A stretch of DNA of 14,533 nt from Saprospiraceae bacterium (GTDB taxonomy: Bacteria; Bacteroidota; Bacteroidia; Chitinophagales; Saprospiraceae). Shown here piece after piece: positions 1 through 6,787 of the stretch (position 1 is its first letter; each line of letters begins with the position of its first letter). A program made the position numbers and the translations under genes. The stretch spans positions 1-14,533 of the forward strand of contig JAHDBK010000031.1 of NCBI GenBank assembly GCA_020630455.1, given 5' to 3'. Under the pieces are notes generated by a model that did no database searches, was not told where the DNA came from, and worked only from the letters and a program-made list of their open reading frames with translations.

Positions 1-38
1 GCAATTTCCTTAACAGGAACCGGTGTAGGTAATTTCAT
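1..38 (-). CDS. 5' end of a leftward gene, possibly LpxD-like acyltransferase (partial)
   Basis: Only the first 12 complete codons are present, reading MKLPTPVPVKEI from an ATG at 36-38, then the gene leaves the window. The N-terminus loosely resembles the start of LpxD-type UDP-3-O-acylglucosamine N-acyltransferases of Bacteroidota (short Met-Lys lead, Pro-rich stretch, then Val-Lys-Glu-Ile). This is memory-based and far too short to be decisive. A weak -7-like box (TATCTTTC on the minus strand, plus-strand 93-100) lies upstream. The divergent arrangement with the acyltransferase at 625 leaves a long non-coding gap. The reading frame is plausible; the product is a guess. Confidence 0.35.
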   Translation of the reverse strand, partial: MKLPTPVPVKEI

Positions 39-138
39 ATTTACTTGCTTAAAAACTTGACATATTAGATGTTATAACGAAAAGTTTTTTATGAAAGATA
101 AATTAGTATTTTTAAATATTGTCGAGGCATTACTCGAA

Positions 139-160
139 AAACATAGCCTTAGCTATGTTT
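139..160. repeat. Perfect 9-bp hairpin palindrome in a GC-richer island
   Basis: AAACATAGC (139-147) and GCTATGTTT (152-160) are perfect inverted repeats around a CTTA loop. The surrounding bases, about 121-177, are visibly richer in G+C than the flanking DNA and carry partly matching outer arms. There is no T-run after either arm, so it does not look like an intrinsic terminator. It could be a repetitive extragenic palindrome, but only one copy is in the window. Confidence 0.55.
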
Positions 161-265
161 GAGAGGAATAACGAAGGATATAATTAAAAAGACAATTTAG
201 CTATAATCATTTTTTTGTAATAACATCTATTATCAAGCATTAAAAAATTGTATTCTTTTTTCAAA

Positions 266-299
266 CGTTTTTTAGAAATAATATGTCCGTTTTTTAGAA
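266..299. repeat. Two direct repeats CGTTTTTTAGAA, 22-bp period
   Basis: CGTTTTTTAGAA occurs at 266-277 and again at 288-299. The 22-bp spacing equals about two helical turns, which would put both copies on the same face of the DNA. Tandem regulator sites often look like this, but the AT-rich background makes chance repetition possible. Confidence 0.4.
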
Positions 300-490
300 G
301 AAAATTTAAACGATAATCAATGATTTTGAATAAAGTCTATTCTTAAAAACAAACCATAAATGCGAAAATAAAGTAATTTTATGGAAAAATTGTAATTATC
401 ATCTTAAAATCTACTTTTACAGAAGGGACTTTAAGAAATACATTGATTTATAATTTTTATTTTGATTACTTAATTATTGTTAAAAAGACA

Positions 491-575
491 ATAAGAGTAT
501 CATTAAACATTTTGTATGTCTTTTAGATTGTTTTTATAAAAAAAATCTAAAATGTTATTTTAAACACACTCTTAA
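491..575. repeat. 85-bp foldback element, possible second MITE family or relic
   Basis: The ends are imperfect inverted repeats. The left end reads TAAGAGTATCATTAAACATTTT-like sequence from 492; the right end, read on the minus strand from 575, starts TTAAGAGTGTGTTTAAAA. Inner arms TTTTAGATT (521-529) and AATCTAAAA (544-552) are perfect complements, so the unit can fold on itself. The tips resemble those of the 154-bp element found three times elsewhere in this window (GAGCATGTTTAAA), but the interiors differ. It ends about 14 bases before the -7 box of the acyltransferase gene at 625. It might instead be a terminator or operator structure. Confidence 0.45.
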
Positions 576-588
576 ATCTAAGTATTAT

Positions 589-596
589 TATTTTTG
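589..596 (+). promoter_or_regulatory. Bacteroidota -7 box TATTTTTG upstream of acyltransferase
   Basis: TATTTTTG matches the Bacteroidota primary sigma factor -7 consensus TAnnTTTG and ends 28 bases before the ATG at 625. I could not find a well-placed TTG -33 element, so the match is single-sided. Confidence 0.5.
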
Positions 597-624
597 CAGC
601 TAATGATTTTTTAATAATCAAATA

Positions 625-1935
625 ATGACGTTACTACAAAAAATAGTCTATGTATTTTTGAATAATTTAGCTAAGTTGGTTTTGAGGATTTATTTTAAAA
701 AAATTGTTATTGTTGATAAACATAAAATTCCAAGAAATTCAGCTACACTAATTGCTCCTAATCATCCTAATACTATGATTGATCCAGTATTAATGGCGAA
801 TATTATGCCTGGATGGATTCATTTTTTAGCAAATTATGGTCTTTTTAAATATCCTTTGTCTAAGTTTTTAATGTCAAAAGTCTTTTTCTCTATTCCTGTA
901 AAAAGAGAAAAAGACGTAGCAGAAGGAGAAAAGGTCAATAATCTGACTACCATAAAAATTTGTAATCAAGTATTACAAAACAAAGGGTCTATTTTTATGG
1001 GACCCGAAGGTACTAGTTATGCGTATAGAAGAATTAGACATTTAAAAGACGGAATTGCTCGAATCGCATTAAGTGCTGCTAAACGCAAAAAATTTCAATC
1101 GGGAATTGTTATTCAACCCGTTGGGACGAATTACAGTGCTTCTCATTTATTTAGGAGTGAATTGGTGTCTTTTGTAGGAGAACCTATTTTCATAGATGAT
1201 TATAAAGATGAATTTAAAAAAGATAGGGAAGCAACAGCACAATCCATAATGGATAATATCAGAAATCAACTAGAAAGTCTTACTATTCATACTAATGATG
1301 AAATTGAAAACCAATTATTAAGATGGTCAGAGAACTTATATTTTAATAATAATTCAACACCATTATTTATTGAAAAATTAAAAATTTCGCAATTATTATT
1401 AAAAAATATAAGAAATGTAAAAGATAAGCAGTACCATAAATTTGAGGAAATATGGCAACAATTATTCAAGTACTTTAAAGTGTTAGAGGATTTAAAAATT
1501 GACGATTCGACAATTAATCAAAAAATAAATAATTCGAGAATTCATATAGAATCTATTTTAAAACATCCTTTAAATTTATTATTAAAAATATTAATGCTTA
1601 TACATTGTGTGTGGTTCTTGCCTTTGTTTGTATTTAAAAAACTTAAATTATATATAGCATACGCGTCCATGATAAAGATATTAGTTGGGCTTATTTTTAT
1701 CCCTATTTACTATTCGATTATTCTTGTTTTATTATATTATTTTACGAATATAAAAATATTCTTTACTGTTTTAATAGCACTTATTATTACTGCATTAATA
1801 ATAATGCCTTTAGAAAAAATATTAGAGAAAATCAGAAAAAACAATGCTTTATTGTCATCTAATCGAAGAGAAGAGTTGTTATTAATGAGGTCTGAGTGTG
1901 TAGAACTGTTACAAAAAGAAATATTTTCAGTTTAA
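625..1935 (+). CDS. PlsC-family glycerolipid acyltransferase, 436 aa
   Basis: Predicted membrane-associated acyltransferase that moves a fatty acyl group onto glycerol-3-phosphate or lysophosphatidate in phospholipid synthesis. The catalytic motif is NHPNTMIDP (His47, Asp53). His and Asp are separated by five residues rather than the four of the classical NHX4D motif, a variant I associate with fungal GPAT-like and some Bacteroidota homologues. Substrate-pocket motifs follow: IPVKRE (90-95) and GPEGTS (126-131). The protein is longer than the usual 240-270 aa PlsC. Its C-terminal extension has hydrophobic segments near 316-332 and 350-395, suggesting a membrane anchor. The ATG follows an AT-rich leader without a Shine-Dalgarno site. 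The family is firm; GPAT versus LPAAT specificity is not resolved. Confidence 0.88.
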   Translation: MTLLQKIVYVFLNNLAKLVLRIYFKKIVIVDKHKIPRNSATLIAPNHPNTMIDPVLMANIMPGWIHFLANYGLFKYPLSKFLMSKVFFSIPVKREKDVAEGEKVNNLTTIKICNQVLQNKGSIFMGPEGTSYAYRRIRHLKDGIARIALSAAKRKKFQSGIVIQPVGTNYSASHLFRSELVSFVGEPIFIDDYKDEFKKDREATAQSIMDNIRNQLESLTIHTNDEIENQLLRWSENLYFNNNSTPLFIEKLKISQLLLKNIRNVKDKQYHKFEEIWQQLFKYFKVLEDLKIDDSTINQKINNSRIHIESILKHPLNLLLKILMLIHCVWFLPLFVFKKLKLYIAYASMIKILVGLIFIPIYYSIILVLLYYFTNIKIFFTVLIALIITALIIMPLEKILEKIRKNNALLSSNRREELLLMRSECVELLQKEIFSV

Positions 1936-1936
1936 T

Positions 1937-1969
1937 TTGCACTTTTTTACAATAGGCTCAATAACTTTG
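1937..1969 (+). promoter_or_regulatory. Promoter for fni (TTG, 22-bp spacer, TAACTTTG)
   Basis: TAACTTTG (1962-1969) is an exact TAnnTTTG -7 box and TTG (1937-1939) sits 22 bases upstream, matching the Bacteroidota housekeeping promoter layout. It lies in the 54-bp gap after the acyltransferase gene, so fni can be transcribed independently. The predicted leader is short, about 15 bases. Confidence 0.65.
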
Positions 1970-1989
1970 TATTTAAAATTAAACATTCG

Positions 1990-3006
1990 ATGACTTTTAA
2001 AGACGACCCTACTGCTTCAACAAGGAAACAAGATCATATAGATTTAGCATTTGCTTCTCAAGTGAACGATTTGGATAATCGTTTCTCTTATGAGCCAATG
2101 TTAGCAGCTCACCCTCCCAAAATATGGGGTTCTTTTTCTTTTTTAAATAAAACGATGAAAGTACCTATTTGGGTATCTAGTATGACGGGTGGTACCGAAA
2201 AGGCACGGACTATTAACCATAATTTAGCAAGGGCTTGCAAAGATTTTGGAATGGGCATGGGCTTAGGCTCTTGTCGGCAACTCTTATTCAGTGATGAGTA
2301 CTTAAAAGATTTTGATATAAGAGGCATAATGGGGGATGATTTGCCTTTGTTTGCTAATCTAGGAGTGGCTCAAATAGAAGAATTATTTAAAGCTAATAAA
2401 GTTGATTTAATAAAGAATTTGCTTTATAAATTAAAGGCAGATGGTTTAATTATTCATGTTAATCCTTTTCAAGAATGGTTGCAACCAGAGGGAGATGTTT
2501 TTGACTTGTCTCCATTAGTTACCATCAAAAAATTATTAGATATTGCGGACTATCCAATAGTCGTCAAAGAAGTAGGGCAAGGCTTTGGATATGAAAGTAT
2601 GAAAGCCTTGATGCAATTGCCACTAGCTGCTATTGATTTTGCTGCGAGTGGAGGCACTAATTTTTCAATGATTGAATTGTTTCGAAGTAATAATTTAGAA
2701 CAAGAAATATTAAGACCTTTAGCACATGTTGGACATTCGGCAGAGGAAATGGTAAATATAGCCAATCAAGTAATTGATGAACTTGGAGATAAAGTATTGT
2801 GTAAAGAAATTATAATTTCTGGTGGTGTAAAAACATTTTTAGATGGTTATTACCTAATGAATTCATTGAATATGCCTTCTGTTTATGGTCAAGCATCTGG
2901 TTTTCTAAGACATGCTTTAGGGGGTTATGATGCCCTGTACCAATATACTGCTACTCAAGTAAAAGGTCTTTTATTAGCAAAAAATTATTTAAGAGTAAAA
3001 AAATAG
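1990..3006 (+). CDS. fni: Type 2 isopentenyl-diphosphate delta-isomerase (FMN-dependent), 338 aa
   Basis: Interconverts isopentenyl diphosphate and dimethylallyl diphosphate, using reduced FMN and Mg2+, at the end of the mevalonate route; cytosolic. The protein is a TIM barrel of normal family length. Visible motifs are the N-terminal RKQDHI substrate segment (12-17), MTGG (65-68) and GLGS (91-94) around the flavin, and HVNPFQE (156-162), where Gln161 matches the proposed catalytic glutamine and Glu162 the Mg2+ ligand. Further on are Lys193, SGGTNF (220-225) and a late SGG phosphate-binding loop. The type 1 (Nudix) isomerase is unrelated in sequence. It has its own promoter and is followed by HMG-CoA reductase, with a 154-bp foldback element between them. 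The assignment is strong. Confidence 0.95.
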   Translation: MTFKDDPTASTRKQDHIDLAFASQVNDLDNRFSYEPMLAAHPPKIWGSFSFLNKTMKVPIWVSSMTGGTEKARTINHNLARACKDFGMGMGLGSCRQLLFSDEYLKDFDIRGIMGDDLPLFANLGVAQIEELFKANKVDLIKNLLYKLKADGLIIHVNPFQEWLQPEGDVFDLSPLVTIKKLLDIADYPIVVKEVGQGFGYESMKALMQLPLAAIDFAASGGTNFSMIELFRSNNLEQEILRPLAHVGHSAEEMVNIANQVIDELGDKVLCKEIIISGGVKTFLDGYYLMNSLNMPSVYGQASGFLRHALGGYDALYQYTATQVKGLLLAKNYLRVKK

Positions 3007-3044
3007 ATATTTTTTAAAGTCAAATATTATTATTTAATTTGTAT

Positions 3045-3204
3045 TAAGAGCATGTTTAAATTTTAATCTTTATGAGAATCAATATATTAAGAACTTGTCT
3101 TTATAAATATTTTATCGTTTATCCCGATAAACTCAAAAATATTTATTTCGCCAAAACCTCAATCTATTGATTCTCATTGTGATAAATTTTTAAACATACT
3201 CTAA
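3045..3204. mobile_element. MITE-like foldback element, copy 1 (upstream of HMG-CoA reductase)
   Basis: The 154-bp core (3048-3201) begins GAGCATGTTTAAA and ends TTTAAACATACTC, with TAA directly outside both ends (3045-3047 and 3202-3204). The inverted arms extend inward over about 45 bases: TGAGAATCAATA near 3073 pairs with TATTGATTCTCA near 3167. In the centre, GTTTATC and GATAAAC flank CC, inside matching TAAATATTTT/AAAATATTTA arms. The whole unit can therefore fold into one long hairpin. It has no coding capacity. It differs from copy 2 at about 6 positions and from copy 3 at about 5. It lies between fni and the reductase gene and may affect their joint transcription. Confidence 0.85.
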
Positions 3205-3229
3205 TAATTTGAATATTGTTGAATCCAAA

Positions 3230-4555
3230 ATGAAAGAAAAAAACAAATCCATAAAAGGTTTTTCAAAATTATCCAAAAAAGAAAAAATAAAATGGATAAG
3301 TACTAATTTTTTTACTAGTGAAGATATTAGTAAGGAATTGGTCAGTTTTTGGCATCCAGATGAAGCTCAACAAAAAATTATTGATGGATTTAGCGAAAAT
3401 ACTTTAAGTAATTTTGTCATGCCTTATGGTGTCGCACCTAATTTTCATATTAATGACAAAATTTATTGTGTACCAATGGTCATTGAAGAAAGTTCTGTTG
3501 TAGCTGCTGCTTCTAGTGCTGCTAAATTTTGGGCAGAAAGGGGCGGATTCCAAGTGTCAGTAGAAGAGATGCAAAAAGTAGGACAGGTACATTTTACTTT
3601 CAAGGGCGATTTTCATCTATTACAAAATGATTTTAATATCATTCAAGAACAATTTCTTATAGATACTCAACATATTACCGCCAATATGAGGAAAAGAGGT
3701 GGTGGTGTTCTTTCTATGGAATTGCTGGATATGAGCCATCTAGAAGAAGATTATTATCAAATAAAAGTAACTTTTGACACTTGTGATAGCATGGGGGCTA
3801 ATTTTATCAATTCAGTCCTTGAAGAAATGGCTCGCTCTCTTTTAAGATATGTTGCTAATACAGATTGGGATATAAAAGATATTCAAATTATTATGGCGAT
3901 ATTATCTAATTATACGCCAGATTGTGTAGCAAGAGCAAAAGTATCTTGCCCAATAACTGCTTTAGGTAATTTTGGTGAAATGAATGCTGCTACTTTTGCT
4001 CAAAAATTTTCTAAAGCAGTAAAAATTGCTCAAATTGACCCTTTCAGAGCAGCAACGCATAATAAAGGTATCTTTAATGGAATTGATGCGGTAGTGATTG
4101 CCACAGCTAATGATTTTAGAGCAATAGAATCATGTGGTCATAGCTATGCTTCGCGTGATGGTCAATACAGAAGTCTCAGTTATTGTACTATAAAAGACGG
4201 AATATTTGAGTTTGGTTTAGATATTCCATTGGCTTTGGGAACAGTAGGTGGATTGACACAATTGCATCCGATGGCGGCTTTTTCTTTAGCATTATTAGGT
4301 AAACCTAGCGCTAAAGAATTGATGTGCATTACCGCAGCTGTTGGTTTGGCTCAAAATTTTGCAGCTTTACGTTCTTTGGTGACAACAGGTATTCAAAAAG
4401 GACACATGAAAATGCACCTAATGAATATTCTCAATCATCTAAATAGCTCTCCTCAAGAAATAGAAAAAACTTGCCATTATTTTGAAAATAAAGTTGTTTC
4501 TTTTTCTGCCGTTAGAGATTATGTAGATGGACTCAGAGTAAATTCTCTTTCTTAG
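3230..4555 (+). CDS. Class II hydroxymethylglutaryl-CoA reductase, 441 aa
   Basis: Catalyses the NAD(P)H-dependent interconversion of HMG-CoA and mevalonate; cytosolic, with no membrane domain. I chose the ATG at 3230 (MKEKNKSIKG) over an in-frame TTG at 3209, which lies just beyond the foldback element. Numbered from that TTG, visible motifs are PMVIEESS (89-96, catalytic Glu93/94), DSMGAN (193-198, cofactor and CoA site), the HNKGIFNG block (catalytic Lys286, Asn290) with Asp302, and GIQKGHM with catalytic His399; subtract 7 for the ATG start. These match the Lys267, Asn271, Asp283 and His381 set of the Pseudomonas mevalonii enzyme. The direction is probably biosynthetic, given the adjacent isoprenoid isomerase gene, though class II enzymes can be degradative. 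It runs closely into the next gene (21 bp). Confidence 0.94.
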   Translation: MKEKNKSIKGFSKLSKKEKIKWISTNFFTSEDISKELVSFWHPDEAQQKIIDGFSENTLSNFVMPYGVAPNFHINDKIYCVPMVIEESSVVAAASSAAKFWAERGGFQVSVEEMQKVGQVHFTFKGDFHLLQNDFNIIQEQFLIDTQHITANMRKRGGGVLSMELLDMSHLEEDYYQIKVTFDTCDSMGANFINSVLEEMARSLLRYVANTDWDIKDIQIIMAILSNYTPDCVARAKVSCPITALGNFGEMNAATFAQKFSKAVKIAQIDPFRAATHNKGIFNGIDAVVIATANDFRAIESCGHSYASRDGQYRSLSYCTIKDGIFEFGLDIPLALGTVGGLTQLHPMAAFSLALLGKPSAKELMCITAAVGLAQNFAALRSLVTTGIQKGHMKMHLMNILNHLNSSPQEIEKTCHYFENKVVSFSAVRDYVDGLRVNSLS

Positions 4556-4576
4556 TTTTATATTAATAAATTTCAA

Positions 4577-5113
4577 ATGTACAAACATGTATTTTTATTA
4601 CTAATAATAGTAGTGGTGTTTTCTAATAGTTTAAATGCTTGTAGTTGTGTTTGGGGAGGTAATTTTTTGAAAGTTCAAAAATATTCTGATGTAATAATTT
4701 TAGGTGAAATTATAAAATTTAATTATTACAATGATGATACTAAAGAATATTTAAATCTTGAAAATTTTAAACATATTCCAAAGGAAAGGAAGTCAATGGT
4801 TATCGAAGTAAAACGCATTTTTAAAGGTGAAGAAATTCGAAAAACTATTGAGATATTTGGGAGTGATGGTGTTGATTGTCTAGAATCTTTAACTGCTTTT
4901 AAAGTTGGAAATGTTTATGTTTTTGCAATTAATGAATATTCTCAAAAGTTTCAGAGTGATATAGGAGGAATATTGTACTATTTGTCTGGCTGTTCTGAAA
5001 AATGGCTTAGTTATGATGATGAAACTAATGAAGTTTTTGGATGGATAAAAGGCAAAAAAAGAATTAGAAAAAGAAGAATTACATTAAATAAATTAGAGGA
5101 AAAAATCAAGTAG
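4577..5113 (+). CDS. Secreted NTR/TIMP-like protein, 178 aa
   Basis: The protein starts with a hydrophobic signal peptide (about 1-21) ending LNA before Cys22-Ser-Cys24. After this comes a pattern typical of netrin-like, tissue-inhibitor-of-metalloproteinase-like bacterial proteins: a Cys-X-Cys start, SDVIILGEI (an 'xDxVxxGxV' strand, about 37-45), MVIEVKRIFKGE (about 75-86), and a later segment with cysteines near GVDCLE and LSGCSE. In animal TIMPs the mature N-terminal Cys blocks a metalloprotease zinc; whether this one does is unknown. Cys22 could also be lipidated, although Asn at -2 is unusual for a lipobox. The C-terminus is very basic (KGKKRIRKRR). It lies 21 bp after the reductase gene and is probably co-transcribed, without an obvious functional link. 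Family assignment is by pattern only. Confidence 0.55.
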   Translation: MYKHVFLLLIIVVVFSNSLNACSCVWGGNFLKVQKYSDVIILGEIIKFNYYNDDTKEYLNLENFKHIPKERKSMVIEVKRIFKGEEIRKTIEIFGSDGVDCLESLTAFKVGNVYVFAINEYSQKFQSDIGGILYYLSGCSEKWLSYDDETNEVFGWIKGKKRIRKRRITLNKLEEKIK

Positions 5114-5198
5114 ATTTTACAATGAATTAGTTTATATATTAAGGGAATAAACAAGATATAAAGTGCATTATTATTTATAATAAATATACATCGTAAAA

Positions 5199-5218
5199 AA
5201 TAAAGAGTTTTCTTTATT
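5199..5218. terminator. Possible weak terminator hairpin after the TIMP-like gene
   Basis: AATAAAGA (5199-5206) and TCTTTATT (5211-5218) are perfect 8-bp complements around a GTTT loop. The stem is AT-only apart from one G-C pair and is followed by a mixed T-rich tract rather than a clean T-run, so termination would be weak. Confidence 0.3.
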
Positions 5219-5275
5219 ATTTAGTTCTAAATATTAAATCAACCATCTTAAAATTATTGTCTATTATAATTATAT

Positions 5276-5435
5276 TAAGAGCATGTTTAAATTTTAATCT
5301 TTATGATAACCAATATATTAAGAACTTGTCTTTATAAATATTTTATTGTTTATCCCGATAAACTCAAAAATATTTATTTCGCCAAAACCTTAATCTATTG
5401 ATTCTCATTGTGATAAATTTTTAAATATGCTCTAA
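5276..5435. mobile_element. MITE-like foldback element, copy 2 (upstream of serC)
   Basis: The 154-bp core (5279-5432) has the same length and orientation as the copies at 3048 and 9078, with TAA at 5276-5278 and 5433-5435. About 155 of 161 aligned bases match copy 1. Differences fall in the left arm (GATAACC for GAGAATC), one base beside the central stem, and the right tip (AAATATGCTC). The two left-arm changes weaken pairing with the right arm, so this copy has begun to decay. The element ends just before the heptamer run and about 40 bases before the serC -7 box. Confidence 0.85.
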
Positions 5436-5442
5436 AAAAAAT

Positions 5443-5470
5443 CACTACTCACTACTCACTACTCATTACT
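5443..5470 (+). repeat. Heptanucleotide tandem repeat (CACTACT x3 + CATTACT)
   Basis: Three exact CACTACT units and one variant CATTACT run head to tail over 28 bp. The run ends 6 bases before the serC -7 box, so it occupies the place where the -33 element should be. Gain or loss of a unit would move upstream sequence by 7 bp relative to the -7 box. Confidence 0.8.
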
Positions 5471-5476
5471 ATCAAC

Positions 5477-5484
5477 TATCTTTG
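5477..5484 (+). promoter_or_regulatory. serC -7 box TATCTTTG
   Basis: TATCTTTG is an exact TAnnTTTG match ending 31 bases before the serC ATG. No TTG lies in the usual -33 window, which is filled by the heptamer run. Confidence 0.6.
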
Positions 5485-5515
5485 CCGCATCATTTAAAAA
5501 AATAGCATTTTAGTA

Positions 5516-6592
5516 ATGAAAAAATACAATTTTTACGCAGGTCCTGCCATATTACCTCAAGAGGTATTACAACAAGCATCGGAGGCCGCTTTGTCATTTG
5601 GAAATATGGGATTATCCATTTTAGAAATTTCTCATAGAAGCAAGGAATTTGTAGCAGTATTAGAAGAGGCAAGAGCCTTAGCTAAAGAATTACTGGGATT
5701 TGGAGATGATTATGAAGCACTTTTTTTACAAGGAGGAGCAAGTTCTCAGTTTTTTATGATTCCTATGAATATTTTAAATGAGAATGAAAAAGCGGGATAT
5801 GTCGATACAGGGAATTGGTCTGCAAAAGCCATTAAAGAAGTGAGCCATTTTGGAACGCAAGAAGTATTGGCTTCTTCCAAAGCGGATAATTATACATACA
5901 TTCCAAAAGATTTTGATATTCCTAATGATATCAAATATTTACATTTGACGAGTAATAATACCATTTATGGTACTCAATATCATGCTTTTCCAGAAACTAA
6001 TGTTCCTTTGGTAGTGGATATGTCTTCAGATGTCTTCAGTCGTCCAGTTCCTACTGACAAAATAGGATTGTTGTATGCAGGAGCACAAAAAAATATGGGG
6101 CCAGCAGGTACTACTTTGGTTATAGTAAGAAAGGATATGTTGGGTAAAGTTTCTAGAAATATTCCAACGATGTTGGATTATAATACTCATATTAATAAAG
6201 CTTCTTCATTCAATACGCCTCCTGTTTTTCCTATTTATGTTTCTTTATTAACCATGCGTTGGGTGAAAGCACAAGGAGGAGTGGCTGCTATGGAATTAAA
6301 AAATGAAGAAAAAGCAGCTATTTTATATGATGAAATTGATAGGAATCCTTTATTTGTTGGAACGGCACGTAAAGAAGACCGCTCTTTAATGAATGTGACA
6401 TTTGTGATGAATAAAGGCTATGAGTCACTTGAAGCGGAGTTTTTAAATAGATGTACCGAAGAAGGTTTAGTAGGAGTGAAGGGATACAGAACTGTTGGCG
6501 GATTTAGAGCCTCTATTTATAATGCTATGCCAAAAGAAGGCATTGAAAAATTAGTAGCTTTAATGAAAGATTTTGCTGATAAAAAGGCATAG
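5516..6592 (+). CDS. serC: Phosphoserine aminotransferase, 358 aa
   Basis: PLP-dependent transamination of 3-phosphohydroxypyruvate with glutamate in serine biosynthesis; the same enzyme can serve pyridoxal phosphate synthesis. It is a cytosolic class V aminotransferase of normal length. Visible features are the start MKKYNFYAGPAILP, SHRS (39-42, substrate phosphate-binding Arg41), GGASSQF (73-79, PLP phosphate), VVDMSSD with Asp168 under the pyridine ring, and YAGAQKNMGPAG, where Lys192 forms the Schiff base. The C-terminus ends in the expected GGFRASIYNAM region. serA is not next to it; the gene has its own -7 box and a strong terminator, so it appears to be a single-gene unit. Confidence 0.96.
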   Translation: MKKYNFYAGPAILPQEVLQQASEAALSFGNMGLSILEISHRSKEFVAVLEEARALAKELLGFGDDYEALFLQGGASSQFFMIPMNILNENEKAGYVDTGNWSAKAIKEVSHFGTQEVLASSKADNYTYIPKDFDIPNDIKYLHLTSNNTIYGTQYHAFPETNVPLVVDMSSDVFSRPVPTDKIGLLYAGAQKNMGPAGTTLVIVRKDMLGKVSRNIPTMLDYNTHINKASSFNTPPVFPIYVSLLTMRWVKAQGGVAAMELKNEEKAAILYDEIDRNPLFVGTARKEDRSLMNVTFVMNKGYESLEAEFLNRCTEEGLVGVKGYRTVGGFRASIYNAMPKEGIEKLVALMKDFADKKA

Positions 6593-6617
6593 TTATATTT
6601 TTTTGTAAAATATTTTA

Positions 6618-6659
6618 AGTCCATTAATAAAGAAATTTCTTTATTAATGGGCTTTTTTG
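6618..6659 (+). terminator. Intrinsic terminator of serC
   Basis: A perfect 15-bp inverted repeat (6621-6635 with 6636-6650, CCATTAATAAAGAAA and its complement) is extended outward by AAG/CTT with one G-T wobble. TTTTTT follows directly, then more T-rich sequence. It begins 25 bases after the serC stop codon. Confidence 0.85.
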
Positions 6660-6787
6660 TTGGTTTTTGAAACTAACTAGATGTCACTTTTGTTGAATTT
6701 ATTATCTATTATATGTAGCAATTGATTATTAAAATTATTAATTTTATATTCAATTAAATTTTATTATTAATTAAAACCTAAAAAATT

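Larger units (their letters stand above)
39..624. other. Long non-coding AT-rich region between divergent genes
   Basis: I see no convincing gene in these 586 bases. They contain a relatively GC-rich palindrome (139-160), two direct repeats of CGTTTTTTAGAA 22 bp apart (266-277 and 288-299), a stretch at 199-229 resembling 8394-8424, an 85-bp foldback element (491-575) and a -7 box for the downstream gene (589-596). A 23-codon frame at 91-162 ends inside the palindrome and has no supporting evidence. The accumulation of small palindromes fits an intergenic landing zone for short mobile elements. Confidence 0.6.
5114..5515. other. Gene-free stretch with foldback copy 2 and serC promoter
   Basis: These 402 bases hold no gene. 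They contain a weak hairpin (5199-5218), copy 2 of the 154-bp foldback element, a run of four heptamers (5443-5470) and the serC -7 box (5477-5484). Confidence 0.7.

Noticed and set aside
91..162. Short 23-codon reading frame (MKDKLVFLNIVEALLEK...)
   Set aside because: It ends within a palindrome, has no recognised family and no start-site signal. An in-frame continuation after TGA stops again within nine codons.
2109..2765. Leftward frames of about 70 codons inside fni
   Set aside because: They are antisense shadows of fni with no recognisable domain.
3209..3229. TTG start for HMG-CoA reductase, adding seven N-terminal residues
   Set aside because: An ATG at 3230 is in frame, TTG starts are uncommon in Bacteroidota, and the TTG lies only 5 bases after the foldback element flank.
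4577..5113. Classification of the TIMP-like protein as a plain lipoprotein
   Set aside because: The residue at -2 of Cys22 is Asn, which is poor for a lipobox, and the Cys-Ser-Cys start fits the NTR pattern better; lipidation is kept only as an alternative.
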